Counted from the stretch's first letter, positions 48,875 through 60,399 are shown. The stretch is 64,000 nucleotides of DNA from Cryptomeria japonica (GCF_030272615.1 NC_081408.1:202206341-202270340); one strand, 5' to 3'. Notes: generated from the sequence alone by a model not told the origin. Program-made: numbers and translations.

Positions 48875-49007
48875 ATATAAAGATATACATGAATTATATA
48901 CAACTCTATGTCAAAGAAGAATCTATTTTAGTTTTAAAAAACACATTTATAAATAGTAACACTTATATGTTATTGAATGAGATACATATGAAATATAATA
49001 TAATATT

Positions 49008-49518
49008 TGTTGGTGTAAATAATTATTCATCATGGATATTATTACACTTACTTAAGTTTACTTAGGTTAATGCATTTCATAGTAGTTTGGATATGAGACA
49101 CTTGGGTGTTTGTGCCACATTGGGATAGTGTGTGTAGGAGAAATTCCACCTCTTATGGTGTTGATCTTGTTATTACACTATCATATCCACTTATTGTGGA
49201 GTGATAATTCCACCTTCGGTGGGTGATCCACCTCATGTGGAATATTGTATTATTTCTCCTACCTACCCACACCTATTTCCTACCTACCCTTGTTTCTTAT
49301 TGAGCCACATGTCATGTTTGTGTGCTCATACATATCCCTAGCCTTGCCTATATAAGCAGGCTCATCTACATTGTATGTAACAACAACTATTGAACAATAA
49401 GATAATCCAGTTGATTATTGATCATTTTCTATTGATGAGAATACAGTTTATTCTTGTCCCATATTATGTCTCTATCTTGTACATTTCAATGACTTCTTGA
49501 TCTTGGCAAAATCCAACA
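49008..49518 (+). repeat. 5' LTR (511 bp)
   Basis: It starts TGTTGGTGTAAATAATTATT and ends TTGGCAAAATCCAACA. A TATATAA box lies at 49,349-49,355, a plausible promoter for the genomic RNA, with R and U5 downstream. Compared with the 3' LTR it carries 21 extra bases, a CTACCTACC-type duplication near 49,265-49,290. Confidence 0.95.
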
Positions 49519-49530
49519 TGGTATCAGAGC
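49519..49530 (+). other. Primer-binding site for initiator tRNA-Met
   Basis: TGGTATCAGAGC starts at the first base after the LTR. It is the standard plant copia minus-strand primer site, without mismatch. Confidence 0.95.
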
Positions 49531-51074
49531 TATTGGAGCTTCATTGATTCATCTTGAAGAGGCATTATTGTGACGTCAAGAGGCAGATCTGAGGAGCATC
49601 GTCATTTGGAGGCGTCCTAGACCAGATCCGACCTCGCCATTGCGTCCGGAAGGCCATTTCCATGAATTTTGGTTATAAAGTTGGCCTATTTTGGTGAGAA
49701 AATTTTTTTCTCCATTTTTGCCTATATCGTACGGATTTCGAAATTTTTTTATTAATATTCAGAAAAATTTTCATTTTTCTGAATTTGTTTTTCAAAAATC
49801 AAAAAAATTGAAAAATAAAAAAAATTGAAAAAAATTTTGAAAAAAAAAAGAATTCGAAAAAATCAAAAATTGAAAAGCAAAAAAAAATCCTTTTTTTGGG
49901 GGGTCCGCAGACCCCCCCGTACCTCCGTGACCTGCAGATTTTGCAGGTACCTGTCTGCAGAGTTGGACGTCCTCCGTACCTGCAGGTTGTAGGTTTCCCG
50001 CAGAGACCGTACCGTTCCGGCCGCAGCTCCCAGGCTTCCGCCGCCTCCCGCGAGCGGCTCCCGCAGCGCCCAGCAACGCGCCCACTCCTCCGCTCCCGGG
50101 CTCCGCCACGTCACCGGCGCCGCTCCGACCCTCGGTCTCCGGGAACTGCCAGCTCGTCCGCCACGCGGACTGCCACGTCAGCGAGACACGTCGGACTTTC
50201 CGTACAACACGCAGATCAAACCGTACGACACGTAGACAGCACGGACTGCCACATCAACAGCCAAATCACCCTGCCACGTCGTCTATTCCGTACAGTACGG
50301 ACTATACAGTCAGCTGTCCACGTAATTCGTCCGTACGGTACGGACGCCCAGTCAGCCAGGCAGCGAAGTTTTGGCGACGGTCATACGGCCGTCAAATTTA
50401 ACCCAGTGAATTGCTGACGTCAGCGCCACATCAGCAGGGTTTGGAAATCTTTTGACCCCCTCTCATTTGCATTTTTGATTTTGCAGTTCAACTTCAAATG
50501 GCCATAACTTGCTCATTTTTGCTCCTTTTTGGGTGCAATTTTTTTTTGAAATGGGCTAGAATTTCGTGCTCTCCGCAGTGGTGAAAGAATTTTTTGATTT
50601 TGATGCACGGATTTTTCAGAAAATGCAGTTTTTGGTGACTGTCCCTGAGTAATCCCAGTTTTTGCAACTTCAGAGGCTTCGTTTGGGGTCATCCGACCTC
50701 CTTTTCAGGTGCCGTTTTTTTTGAAAGTGCGTATTTTTTCGTCTACTTTCACATGATGCTATCAGATTGATGTCATTGTAAGTAGAAATTGTACTTTCAG
50801 ATCTTGGCCATTTTTGGCTCTCTTGGTACTTGTATATTTGCTTGAATCTCAGTTAGATTCATTGCACTATTGATTGAAGTCTCTTGTATCTCATTTGAGA
50901 AGTTGTAAAATTTGCATCATAAGTCCACTTTGCCTTGTTTTGCAAGTGGCTCATTGTAATCGCACTAAGTATAAAGTGCCAAAATCATCACTTTTGGGGG
51001 GGTACTTTGATTGATTGAATTTGGGGGGTGTCTCTTGTGCTTTTGTGCTCTTGTGTTCTTTCCTTTTTGCTGCT
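49531..51074 (+). other. Long leader with an A-rich run and a GC-rich island
   Basis: This 1.5-kb leader precedes the Gag start. An A-rich run (about 49,795-49,888) switches sharply into a GC-rich island (about 49,905-50,420). The island repeats CCGTAC and its complement at least eight times and GCCACGT-type words at least six times, along with CTGCAG words. The rest is T-rich and lacks a long frame. Open frames on both strands of the island are composition effects. Packaging or dimerisation signals would be expected in such a leader, but none is identified. Confidence 0.7.
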
Positions 51075-53348
51075 ATGAGTTCTACTAAGTTTCCTCTCTT
51101 AACTCCACATAATTATGCTACTTGGAAAATTGATGCATGGAGTAAACTTATGGAAAAAGGACTCACTCATTACATTGATGGAACTATTGCTGATCCTAAG
51201 GCTGATCCAGTTGGTCACTTAGATTGGCTCACTAAAAATATCATGGCAATTGGTACCTTAAGAAAGTATGTATCAAAGGATCTCATTTTTCATATTGAGA
51301 AATGTACTCTAATCAAGGATGCTTGGCAAAAGTTTCAAGACTTGTATGGTCAAGTTGATGAGATTAGGGGATATCAAATTGATAGTGATCTCACCATGTT
51401 AGATCCCAAGAACTTTGATACTATACAAGATTATGTCACTAAGGCAAATGAGTTGAGGGCACAACTCAAAGATTGTGGCATTGATAAGAAGGATACTCAA
51501 TTGATATTCAACTTGATAGGGAAGCTTCCACAAGAATATGCAGCATTTGTTTCTAGTTTCCAAACTCATAGGATGACAATGGGTTCAAGCTACAAAATGC
51601 CTACATTTGATGCTTTCAATGAAATGTTGATGATGGAACAAACTAAGTTGATAAGCATGGGCATTCTTAAGACTTCTTCTAAGTCTCAAGCATTGGTGGC
51701 AACTCAAGGAAACAAAGGAAATCAAGGAAAGGACAACTCAAACAAGAAGAAATGGCAATCAAAGCCTAAGGATAAAGCATCATCTTCTCCACAACAAGGA
51801 GATTCATCTTCTTCCAAGAAAGATAATTCACCAAAGAGAGAGAGACCTACTTGTGCTTATTGTAAAAAGATTGGTCATGAGGAACATCGTTGCCATACTA
51901 AGAAGATTGATGAGCTCACACATATCATCAAAAAGCATAACATTGATTTGCCTAAAGTCTACAAGAAGGATGATTCATCAACTTCCAATTCCTCACATTC
52001 AAAAGGAAAAGGGCAAGCATTCATGGCTTCAACAAGTGGAAAGACTCACTCTTTTGGAACAAGAAAAGGACAAGCTCTATGTGCTACAACAAATCATACT
52101 TCAGAGAGATGGCTTCTAGATTCAGGGGCTTCTCATCATATGGCATCTTCACAATCTATGTTCTCTACATTTGAGCCTTGCACCATGCCACAGATTTTGA
52201 TGGGCAATCATACATACATGGATGTGATTGGGAAAGGATCTATTGACATTGGGGATAACTCCTTCAATGATGTGTTGTGTGTACCCCACTTGACAAACAA
52301 TCTCCTTTCTATCTATCAAATCACACATGGCGCAACTAAGAGAGTTGTGGAGTTCACACCTGACTCAGTTTTTATTAGAGACATGGAGACTAGAGCTATC
52401 ATTGCAACTGGGGTGGTTGATCATGCATCTCGGTTATACTCCTTTTCAGATTTTGTTGATGATGATGATTACACATTTGATGATTCTACACATGTTGATC
52501 ACACTTATTGTGATGATTCAGATTTTGAGGAGAACTTTGGACACTTGAACATGGGGATTCTCACATGTAACCCAGTTCTTGAGTCTTGTATTTCATCTCC
52601 TCATATTGATATCACATCACCTATTGTACCTGATGATTCAGATAGTGCGACAGTTTTGCCTACATGTGATTCAGTGCAGCAGGATATACATTGTCTTCCA
52701 GCTTCAGATTCATGGGATGATTACATGACAGATATTGCACGTTTGTTTGTGGAATCCTACATTGCAGATTTGGGAGACATCATTGATGACATACATCTTC
52801 TCTTTGATGAAGATGATCCTTCTTCGATTGTTGCGAGGGCACACTCTGACCCTCTTGTTCATTCTCTACATGATCATTCTTTCGAGGTTGACATGATTGT
52901 GGATACTTATGTACAGCAGTTGGAGGAGGTCTCTTTATTCTTTGAGGAGACACATGAGTCTTTGGACATTGTTCTACATCCATCTTCACTAGATGTTGGA
53001 GTTCCTTTTTCAGCAGTATGGCACAGTTTACCATCTTTGGAAGGGGTATCTTTCAGCATTGACATGGGGACACTTGAGCAATTTTCAAAGATTCCTTTCA
53101 TCATGAGTTTTCTTCATACATCTTCCCTTCCTGATTGGGGAGACTTCATGGATACACCTTTGATTTTGTTTCTTCCTAAGGGGAGGAATGTTATTCGACG
53201 TTCGTGGAGCAGTTTCTTCATACATCGAGCTTCTATCATTGGTGCAGATTCTTCATTGAGGGATGCTCACAGTTTGACTTCTCTTCTTCTCTCGTATGGG
53301 GGGGACCTTTTCTTCACATGGGGTTTTGTTCCTCACATACTTCTTTGA
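51075..53348 (+). CDS. Gag-protease polyprotein with unrecognised acidic C-terminal domain
   Basis: 757 codons without a stop. The ATG at 51,075 (MSSTKFPLLTPHNYATWKID) is chosen because it opens the conserved copia Gag start. The upstream in-frame extension begins only with TTG. Gag runs to about residue 230 (KDAWQKFQDLYGQ; LIFNLIGKLPQEYAAF), followed by a Lys- and Ser-rich linker. The knuckle CAYCKKIGHEEHRC spans residues 260-273. A retropepsin-like region has WLLDSGASHHMAS, with D349, then LCVPHLTNNLLSI. The pre-integrase segment is recognisable up to HASRLYSFSDF. A degraded NFGHLN lies where integrase should begin. The final 270 or so residues are acidic (DDDDYTFDDSTHVDH; DDIHLLFDEDDPSS) and match no pol domain I know. 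Confidence 0.93.
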   Translation: MSSTKFPLLTPHNYATWKIDAWSKLMEKGLTHYIDGTIADPKADPVGHLDWLTKNIMAIGTLRKYVSKDLIFHIEKCTLIKDAWQKFQDLYGQVDEIRGYQIDSDLTMLDPKNFDTIQDYVTKANELRAQLKDCGIDKKDTQLIFNLIGKLPQEYAAFVSSFQTHRMTMGSSYKMPTFDAFNEMLMMEQTKLISMGILKTSSKSQALVATQGNKGNQGKDNSNKKKWQSKPKDKASSSPQQGDSSSSKKDNSPKRERPTCAYCKKIGHEEHRCHTKKIDELTHIIKKHNIDLPKVYKKDDSSTSNSSHSKGKGQAFMASTSGKTHSFGTRKGQALCATTNHTSERWLLDSGASHHMASSQSMFSTFEPCTMPQILMGNHTYMDVIGKGSIDIGDNSFNDVLCVPHLTNNLLSIYQITHGATKRVVEFTPDSVFIRDMETRAIIATGVVDHASRLYSFSDFVDDDDYTFDDSTHVDHTYCDDSDFEENFGHLNMGILTCNPVLESCISSPHIDITSPIVPDDSDSATVLPTCDSVQQDIHCLPASDSWDDYMTDIARLFVESYIADLGDIIDDIHLLFDEDDPSSIVARAHSDPLVHSLHDHSFEVDMIVDTYVQQLEEVSLFFEETHESLDIVLHPSSLDVGVPFSAVWHSLPSLEGVSFSIDMGTLEQFSKIPFIMSFLHTSSLPDWGDFMDTPLILFLPKGRNVIRRSWSSFFIHRASIIGADSSLRDAHSLTSLLLSYGGDLFFTWGFVPHILL

Positions 53349-53570
53349 GAGTTCTCTTGTATAGCTTTCATCTCTCTTTTGGGGGAGGGTTTTTTCCCAT
53401 TGGGTTTTTCTCTCTTTCCCCACTTTGTGAGAGATTTCATTGCATTGGTTTGCATGCATTTGCATTTGTGCATGGGTACCTAACATGGCCTCGTAGCCGG
53501 GACCCATCTTGCATTGCTTAGTTGCATTGTAGACTTAAGTGCATTCCCCTAAGTTGCACTTAAGGGGGGG
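53349..53570 (+). other. 3' untranslated region and polypurine tract
   Basis: It ends TTGCACTTAAGGGGGGG, with the A/G tract at about 53,561-53,570 directly before the LTR. Its reverse complement is recognisable beside the LTR at 38,795-39,244, which ties the two elements together. Confidence 0.85.
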
Positions 53571-54060
53571 TGTTGGTGTAAATAATTATTCATCATGGAT
53601 ATTATTACACTTACTTAAGTTTACTTAGGTTAATGCATTTCATAGTAGTTTGGATATGAGACACTTGGGTGTTTGTGCCACATTGGGATAGTGTGTGTAG
53701 GAGAAATTCCACCTCTTATGGTGTTGATCTTGTTATTACACTATCATATCCACTTATTGTGGAGTGATAATTCCACCTTCGGTGGGTGATCCACCTCATG
53801 TGGAATATTGTATTATTTCTCCTACCTACCCTTGTTTCTTATTGAGCCACATGTCATGTTTGTGTGCTCATACATATCCCTAGCCTTGCCTATATAAGCA
53901 GGCTCATCTACATTGTATGTAACAACAACTATTGAACAATAAGATAATCCAGTTGATTATTGATCATTTTCTATTGATGAGAATACAGTTTATTCTTGTC
54001 CCATATTATGTCTCTATCTTGTACATTTCAATGACTTCTTGATCTTGGCAAAATCCAACA
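53571..54060 (+). repeat. 3' LTR (490 bp)
   Basis: It has the same start, end and TATATAA box as the 5' LTR and lacks its 21-bp duplication. It is followed by ATATT, the right target duplication. Confidence 0.95.
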
Positions 54061-54065
54061 ATATT

Positions 54066-56019
54066 GAACTTAAAAAAATATTCATGTACATACTATTGAA
54101 TCTTTAAATATTGAATTTGCGCACAAAACTTAATAAAAACTTTCAATGAAACTTCATAAATCTATTATATATTCAATTTAATGCATTCATTTCTTGTAAA
54201 ATGCATCAACTATTAAATTCAATATAAAATATTCCATACATGAACTTGTAAAAAAATTTAAATAAGATCAAAATATGGTCAAAATAATGGTGATGTAGTA
54301 CACATCATATAGGCAAAAGTGACCATGAAATTAAAAGGATTATTAGGATTGATATAATGGTGAGGTAGTACACATTATATGGTGATGTAGTACACATCAT
54401 ATTGATATAAGTAGGATTGCCTGTAAGATATGGCAATGTAAGATCAATAAAGAAGTGGGAAATAAGATGATCCTCCTTAGTGTAAGAATATATAAGGATT
54501 GATGATAAGTGCTTAAAATAAGATATTGAAATGTAAGATCATTATGTTCTATAAACCAAGATATGATCATAAGATCGTGCAAGGTAATAGCAATACAAGA
54601 TCAGCATGTGAGGCACAATCATATGATACTAAGATGCCAAACTGCATGATCAAATAGTGATAATCTATTATATTCTCTAGAATAAAAGGCATGAAAATAA
54701 AGGATTGTAAATAGAATGCTCTTGTTGAAAAAAAATAAAATAATGATGATAAGTCACTGATGAAAAATAATAAGTAACATGTTTTTAGTAACTAGACATA
54801 AGAGTAAGAGATCATATAGGCCTAATTATCAGTGTACCTAGATATAATTATATATAAATGGAAGGATATACAAAAATGATCTAAAGTGATAAATTTCCCA
54901 ATGTATGAACATAAGATAATACTTTAAGAAGACAGATTAACCAATATTCAAACATAAGATAATGCTTTAATAAGATAAAAAAAACACTATATGAACATAT
55001 GTGAAGCAAATAATCTTGAAGATCATAAGGTAGAACAAAGATTAAAGTATAAGACATAAATCATTATGGGAAATTAGTAGTTATTAATAAAGATTAGATA
55101 ATGTAAAAATAGGAGATAAAACACATTAAGTAAAAGTAGGATTAAAAAAGGAAATTAAGTGAGAAAATATTAAACATGTCCTACAAGTGGGGTAATATAA
55201 TATCAAGTAAAGATAAAAGATTAAATTAAACATATATGCTCCCAAAGTGGGAGATAAGACATAAAGGAGATAAATACCTACCAAAAGATAAAGTAGATGT
55301 GAAAAGTGAACAATATGAAAGATAAATTATGAATGAAGGAAAAGTAAGAGTTAAATCTAGGTGATAAACTAATATCTCATATCTAGTGGTTTCTCTTTTA
55401 TGTTATGTGTCACCTCAATGTGTACATTCACTTTGTTGGTGCATCATTATTTTCTTGCATTTAGCTAACTATTGTATTGCGTATTTGCACCTAGGATAGG
55501 ATAAGATTACTTGGGTAGATATCTACCTAGGTAGGTATCACATGTTCAACTCATACTCCCTACTTTGGTAGATATATGGATATATGTTACTCATCTTCTA
55601 AATTTTTTTGTAAGAGTTCTCTATAAAGAGGATTTTATATATTAGAATTTTCCTAAAACATGTCTCAAAATTATTAAAACACTTGAATCAAGGTCAAAAA
55701 CTAGGAATGTGAGATACTTGATATGTATGATGACAAGGATGGTTGAGAATAAAGAGAATTTGAATGGATTATGGTATACTCCTAAGTGTAGGGTACTTTT
55801 AAAAAATAGATTATACATGATGCAAGAATTTGGTCTTCATCATGGTACTTGTCCAAGGTGTCATAAGAATGGTTTTCACCCATGAATAAAAAAATTATGT
55901 TTACTTTTCTCTCTTTTTTAATTTTTATGCAAGACCAAATCATTTAGGTGTGGATATGTTAAATGACACACAAGATATTTATATGTTTTTAAAAATCCTA
56001 GCCAAAAAATATAGGACAC
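54066..56019. other. AT-rich, no gene seen
   Basis: This continues the DNA interrupted by the copia insertion. A short word, GGTGATGTAGTACACATCATAT, recurs with changes near 54,289, 54,359 and 54,381. GATAAGAT and ATAAGAT words are frequent. No open frame of interest. Confidence 0.45.
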
Positions 56020-56860
56020 CAACTATGGACCTATTATGCAATGTCATGGCATAATAGCACTTATTATGTCATCATGACATAATATGTCCTATTATGCAAT
56101 GACATGATATAATAGGTCCTATTATGCCATGACATGACATAGGCATGACATAATAGGTTCATAATTATTCCTATCATACCAAGTAAACATGTCGAATTAG
56201 TACTTTAGTGTTCGAGATGAATTAGATGATGAAGTTGGTAATTCAAGAAAATCATGTCATGTGATGGCTTAATAGGTCCTATTATGGATGCCATAATAGG
56301 TGGACTATTATGCAATGTCATGGCATAATAGGACCTATTATGCCATGATGTCATAATAGGTCCTATTATGTCATGATGTCATAATAGGTCCTATTATGCC
56401 ATGATATGATATAATAGGACCAACTATGGACCTGTTATGCAATGTCATGACATAATAGGTCCATAATTGGTCCTATCATACTAAGTAAACATGTCGAATT
56501 AACATAGTTTCAGTGTTGGAGATGAATTAGATGATGAAGTTGGCAATTTGAGAAAATCATACCATTTTGTGGCTTAATAGGTCCTATTATGGACCTGTTA
56601 TGCCATGATGGCATAATAGGTGGACTATTATGCAATGTCATGGCATAATAGGACCTATCATGCCATGATGGCATAGTAGGTCATATTATGCCATGACATG
56701 ATATAATAGGACTAGCTATAGACCCAATATAAAATGCAATGGCATAATGTGTCCTATTATGCCATGACATGGCATAATGTGTCCATAATTGGTCCTTTTA
56801 TACCATCACATGACATAATAGGACCTTTATAACTTGACATGGCATAAACCTATGCCTATA
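56020..56860. repeat. Palindromic AT-rich repeat array with 302-bp higher-order unit
   Basis: Built from CATAATAGGTCCTATTATG and variants, each nearly its own reverse complement, joined by CATGACATG-type words, so long stretches can fold into stems. A larger unit is duplicated: AAGTAAACATGTCGAATTA begins at 56,181 and 56,483, and the roughly 200 bases after it match closely in both copies. Confidence 0.85.
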
Positions 56861-59337
56861 CTTTGATTTCTAAAATTTGACGAGTAATGTTAATTACTTT
56901 TAAGGTTATACTAATAGTGGTAACTTTTGTATTGCCTAAAGAGGATTAAGAACAATTTTGGTACATATGTTCAATTTAAGGAATTGGAATGGTGGCTTGC
57001 TAGAAGTGGTTAATTTTTTTCATTTTGATTTTGTTTCGATTTAGTTTTGGTTTTGGTTTTGGTTTTGGTTCTGGTTTTGATTTCCATTTAGTTTTGGTTT
57101 TGTTTCAATTTTGTTTACGTTTTTGTTTCGATTTCATTTTCATTTTGATGTTTCTAAGATTTCTAATTTGATATTTTATTTTGTTAACTATCTAGGTTTG
57201 GTTTTGATTTGTAAATTTATTGATTAGGGTTTAGGGTTAACTATTGAAGAATATTTTAGATCAAAATTAAGAATTTAAAAATGTAAAAACAAATTTATTT
57301 ATAGTCTACTTTAAACAAAAACTAACATAATACCAAAAAATTCTAAATACACAAAAAACAGGAAAAATATACAAGAAAATTACAAAATGTGAAAATAGAT
57401 GATTGAATGTGTACATGGGATAGTGGTGGAGGCTTCAAATGGAATCCACAACATAGGGGCCCATTTTTGATCTCCTGTTCACACTTCACTTCCAGGGTGA
57501 AAATGAAAAAATTCACCCAAAAAAAAGGGTAAAATATGATTTAGAAATAGGGGCGCGTTTTTTAAAAATGGGCCCCCATTTTGTTTAAAAGAAGGGCTCC
57601 ATTTTAGAACAAAAGGGGAGCCTGTTTATTTTCACTTCAAGCCCCCGTTACCTTTTGGCTTGGGGGCCCGAAGCATAAATGGGCCCCCATCTTTTGAAAA
57701 TAGGCCCCTATTTTTAAGAGCGCATTTTCCAATGCATAGACTTCCGTGAATTTGTGACTCATTACCTTGCACTTGCCCCAGTCTCTTGATTTATCTATCT
57801 ATCAAATCAATCTATCTATCACTCTAACTTGCTCAATTGTGACTTATCAAATCTCATTGGGCCCCTATCAATGACGCTCATCTATCATGAGGTCATTATC
57901 AGTCCTATTTCATCTCACGCGTACATCGAGATAATAAAAAATGATCATCAAATTTCATCAATCAAGAGTGTCTAATTTCATCAATTAGATAGCTAATCAA
58001 ATCTTACCCTATCAAAAAAAAAAAAAATCAAATCGAATCGACAACAATCTATCCTCTTTATCGAGCATCATGACAATTGGGGATCAGATAAACACCAAAA
58101 TTCAATCGCAATCAAAAAATTGAAATGATCAAGTCATCAAAAGTTGATATAAAAAATCAAATCAATTCACCAATAATCAAAAAATTCAATAAATGGCAAA
58201 CAATCGACAAATCAAATCAACGCATCAATAATCAAAAAATTAAATAAATGGCAAAAATTGAAAAATAAAATCATTTTCTCCAAAATCAAAAAAATTGAAC
58301 AAATAAAAAAATTAAGCAACCAATCGAGAAAATGCAAAAAAAAAATTAAAAAAATTGACAAGGCCCAGACACCCGCGTCGGCGCTGCCCGTGGTGCCCAT
58401 GGTGGTGCCTGTGGCATCCATCGTCCTTGTGGTGGCACCACCATGGCTCCATTGTTCACAAAAAATACATTTTTTTAAAAAAAAGAAGCTAAACATGATG
58501 ATAAATAAAATAAAAATTGGGGTGCGAGTTTTCCAAAATAAAAAAATCCAAGAAACCCATTTTGTAATTCGAAAAACCCATGTTAAAAATGTAATTTTTC
58601 TACAAACCCACATGGCTAAAATGCTACAAAATGATTTTTTCTACAAATAGCTAAATTTTTCAAAAATCAACTAAAAATTGACAAAGTTGGGTTTGCTCGA
58701 AGTACGTAGCGGTGGACCGTAGGTCGAAAGATGCTCGTGTTGGCGAACTCGCTCAAACCTATGTTGGTGGTACGCAATCTCCATTCCTTCCTCCAGAGAA
58801 ACTTGTTTTCAAACAACTAAAGTGAATAAATGAAGAGTGGTAAAAGGAATTCACCTTTTTAAACTCACAATGGGGCATTTAAGTGGGATTTTTATTCCAC
58901 TAATTTCTAATCATCTAATCAACTAATCAACTTGGTGGGGCAGCATTTTCAAATTTCTTATCGGAAAATGAATCGGATCAGCTTTGAAAATCTCTAAAAA
59001 ATGGACAATCTTTAAAAATCTAAAAATCGTAAAAATTTCAAAAATTAAAAAAAATTTAAAAAATCACGAAAAAATTCAAAAACATTGAAATAATTATTCA
59101 ATTCATCTCCAGAGGGGGCATCATCGCATCAATATATAATAGTCAGTGTCTAGGACATCATATTGAGATTTATCATCTCAAAAATCAAAACCGCATCATA
59201 TCAAGATTTATCATCTCACAATCGAATCAGTATCATATCAAAACCAAATCCACATCAAAATCAATATTAGCAACATCATCAATTGAGTTTTGTTTGAACC
59301 AACGCATCATCACACATCGCTTCAAAGAGGGGCAAAG
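56861..59337 (+). repeat. Probable gypsy 3' region with low-complexity and GGGCCCCCAT blocks
   Basis: No intact gene. Contents in order: a TTTTGG-rich run at about 57,043-57,115; a GGGCCCCCAT-type cluster at about 57,457-57,720; A-rich sequence; a short GC-rich island at 58,365-58,460; more A-rich sequence; and a polypurine tract AAAGAGGGGCAAAG just before the LTR at 59,338. A long non-coding 3' region before the LTR suits plant Tat-type gypsy elements. The facing frames at 58,212-58,650 follow the A-rich and T-rich composition. Confidence 0.4.
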
Positions 59338-60350
59338 TGTATACACCTAAAAATGGTTTGAAGATAGTTAATAAAATACATAGTTATTTGATTAATCCTC
59401 CTTCCCAATTAATTGAAATCACAAGAAACTTGATTAATTTCTCTATTCATCTACTAGTAAATTTTCTACATGATTGATTTATATAGTTCATTTCATATCC
59501 CCCTTTAATTAATTAATTCTAAATTAATTAATTCCCCTCATTTTAATCAATTCTTCTAATTCCTAATTAAGATTAACAAAGTCAAGTTTGTTGATATTAA
59601 TTATCATTTTCCAAATTATTTGAATTTCTAAGTTCAAATGAGCACATGGCTCCTAACTTTTAACCACCTAACCTAACCATCCCCTCACCTAACCCATTCC
59701 ACCTAACCCTAGATTTAACTAAACCTATCCTATCTTGCACATCCTAACCTCCTTATCCTAACATCCTATGGTGTGGATATTCTCCCTTTAAGACACATGG
59801 AATTTTTTCCACGTCTCCCCCCTTGGACACTTTCCCTCTCATGGGTAAGGCTCCTTGAAACTTGTCACCACAGAGATGACAAGTGTCCCTTCCTCCAACC
59901 TCTTCTCCAACTTCTTCAATCTTAGCCCTTGATATCTTCAAATCAGATCTAGACCGTCGATTCCTGCCACCTCATCTTTGGCCTTATAATTCCTATAAAT
60001 ATCCCCCATTTTGGAGCAATAAGGATCCCTTGCATTCATATTTTTAGCATCATTATTATAGGCAATTTGCATTTCAATTATCTAGTAAATAGACTTTTGG
60101 ATTAATCATATCATGTTAATCTTGTTTCTTAGATCATGCATTTCATATCATTTGCATAATCAATCATGATCAAGTAGCTACTCAACTCTTGAGTTGCCAC
60201 TTTGGAGGTCATTTCTCTACTGAGAGCCAATCAATTCAACACCTTCAAGGTCCTCAAGAATAGAGGAAAATGAGACATTTCAATGAAGGTTTTATTGCTT
60301 GCATTTTTAATTTAGTTTTCAATTAGGATTTCCATTATGTTTTTATTGTC
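59338..60350 (+). repeat. Ty3/gypsy 3' LTR
   Basis: It begins TGTATACACCTAAAAATGG directly after a polypurine tract. A CTATAAATA promoter-like box lies near 59,993-60,001. The right end is not defined by a second copy, so about 60,350 is a guess. The same style of LTR is seen at 47,779. Confidence 0.5.
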
Positions 60351-60399
60351 TCATTAAATGTGTATGCCTTTCTATTTACCACATTTTTAGCATCACTTT

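Larger units (their letters stand above)
49008..54060 (+). mobile_element. Young non-autonomous Ty1/copia derivative (5,053 bp)
   Basis: Structurally complete element: two LTRs, an exact primer site, one long open frame and a polypurine tract. The target duplication ATATT is present at 49,003-49,007 and 54,061-54,065. The LTRs appear identical apart from one 21-bp indel, implying recent insertion. The interior is about 4.05 kb and codes only for Gag, a protease-like region and an acidic tail. Integrase, RT and RNase H are absent, so movement would need enzymes from a relative. A decayed RNase H-bearing relative with the same LTR lies at 38.8-40.0 kb. The overall plan recalls the TR-GAG type of GAG-only plant element, but with more of the polyprotein kept. 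Confidence 0.93.

Noticed and set aside
49792-50417. Overlapping open frames on both strands in the leader
   Set aside because: They are caused by GC-rich and A-rich composition, overlap one another, and carry no recognisable motif.
51015-51074. Twenty-codon extension upstream of the Gag ATG, resembling a signal peptide
   Set aside because: It begins with TTG rather than ATG, and the conserved copia Gag start is at 51,075.
52780-53507. Antisense and shifted frames within the copia coding region and its 3' region
   Set aside because: They are shadows of the long plus-strand Gag-protease frame and its 3' untranslated region.
57040-57240. Telomere-like TTTTGG run and a nearby TTTAGGG pair
   Set aside because: The run is degenerate and the plant-type TTTAGGG occurs only about twice, so it is simple low-complexity DNA.
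58212-58650. Facing frames of about 130 codons on both strands
   Set aside because: They mirror each other across A-rich and T-rich DNA with a short GC insert. No domain is present.
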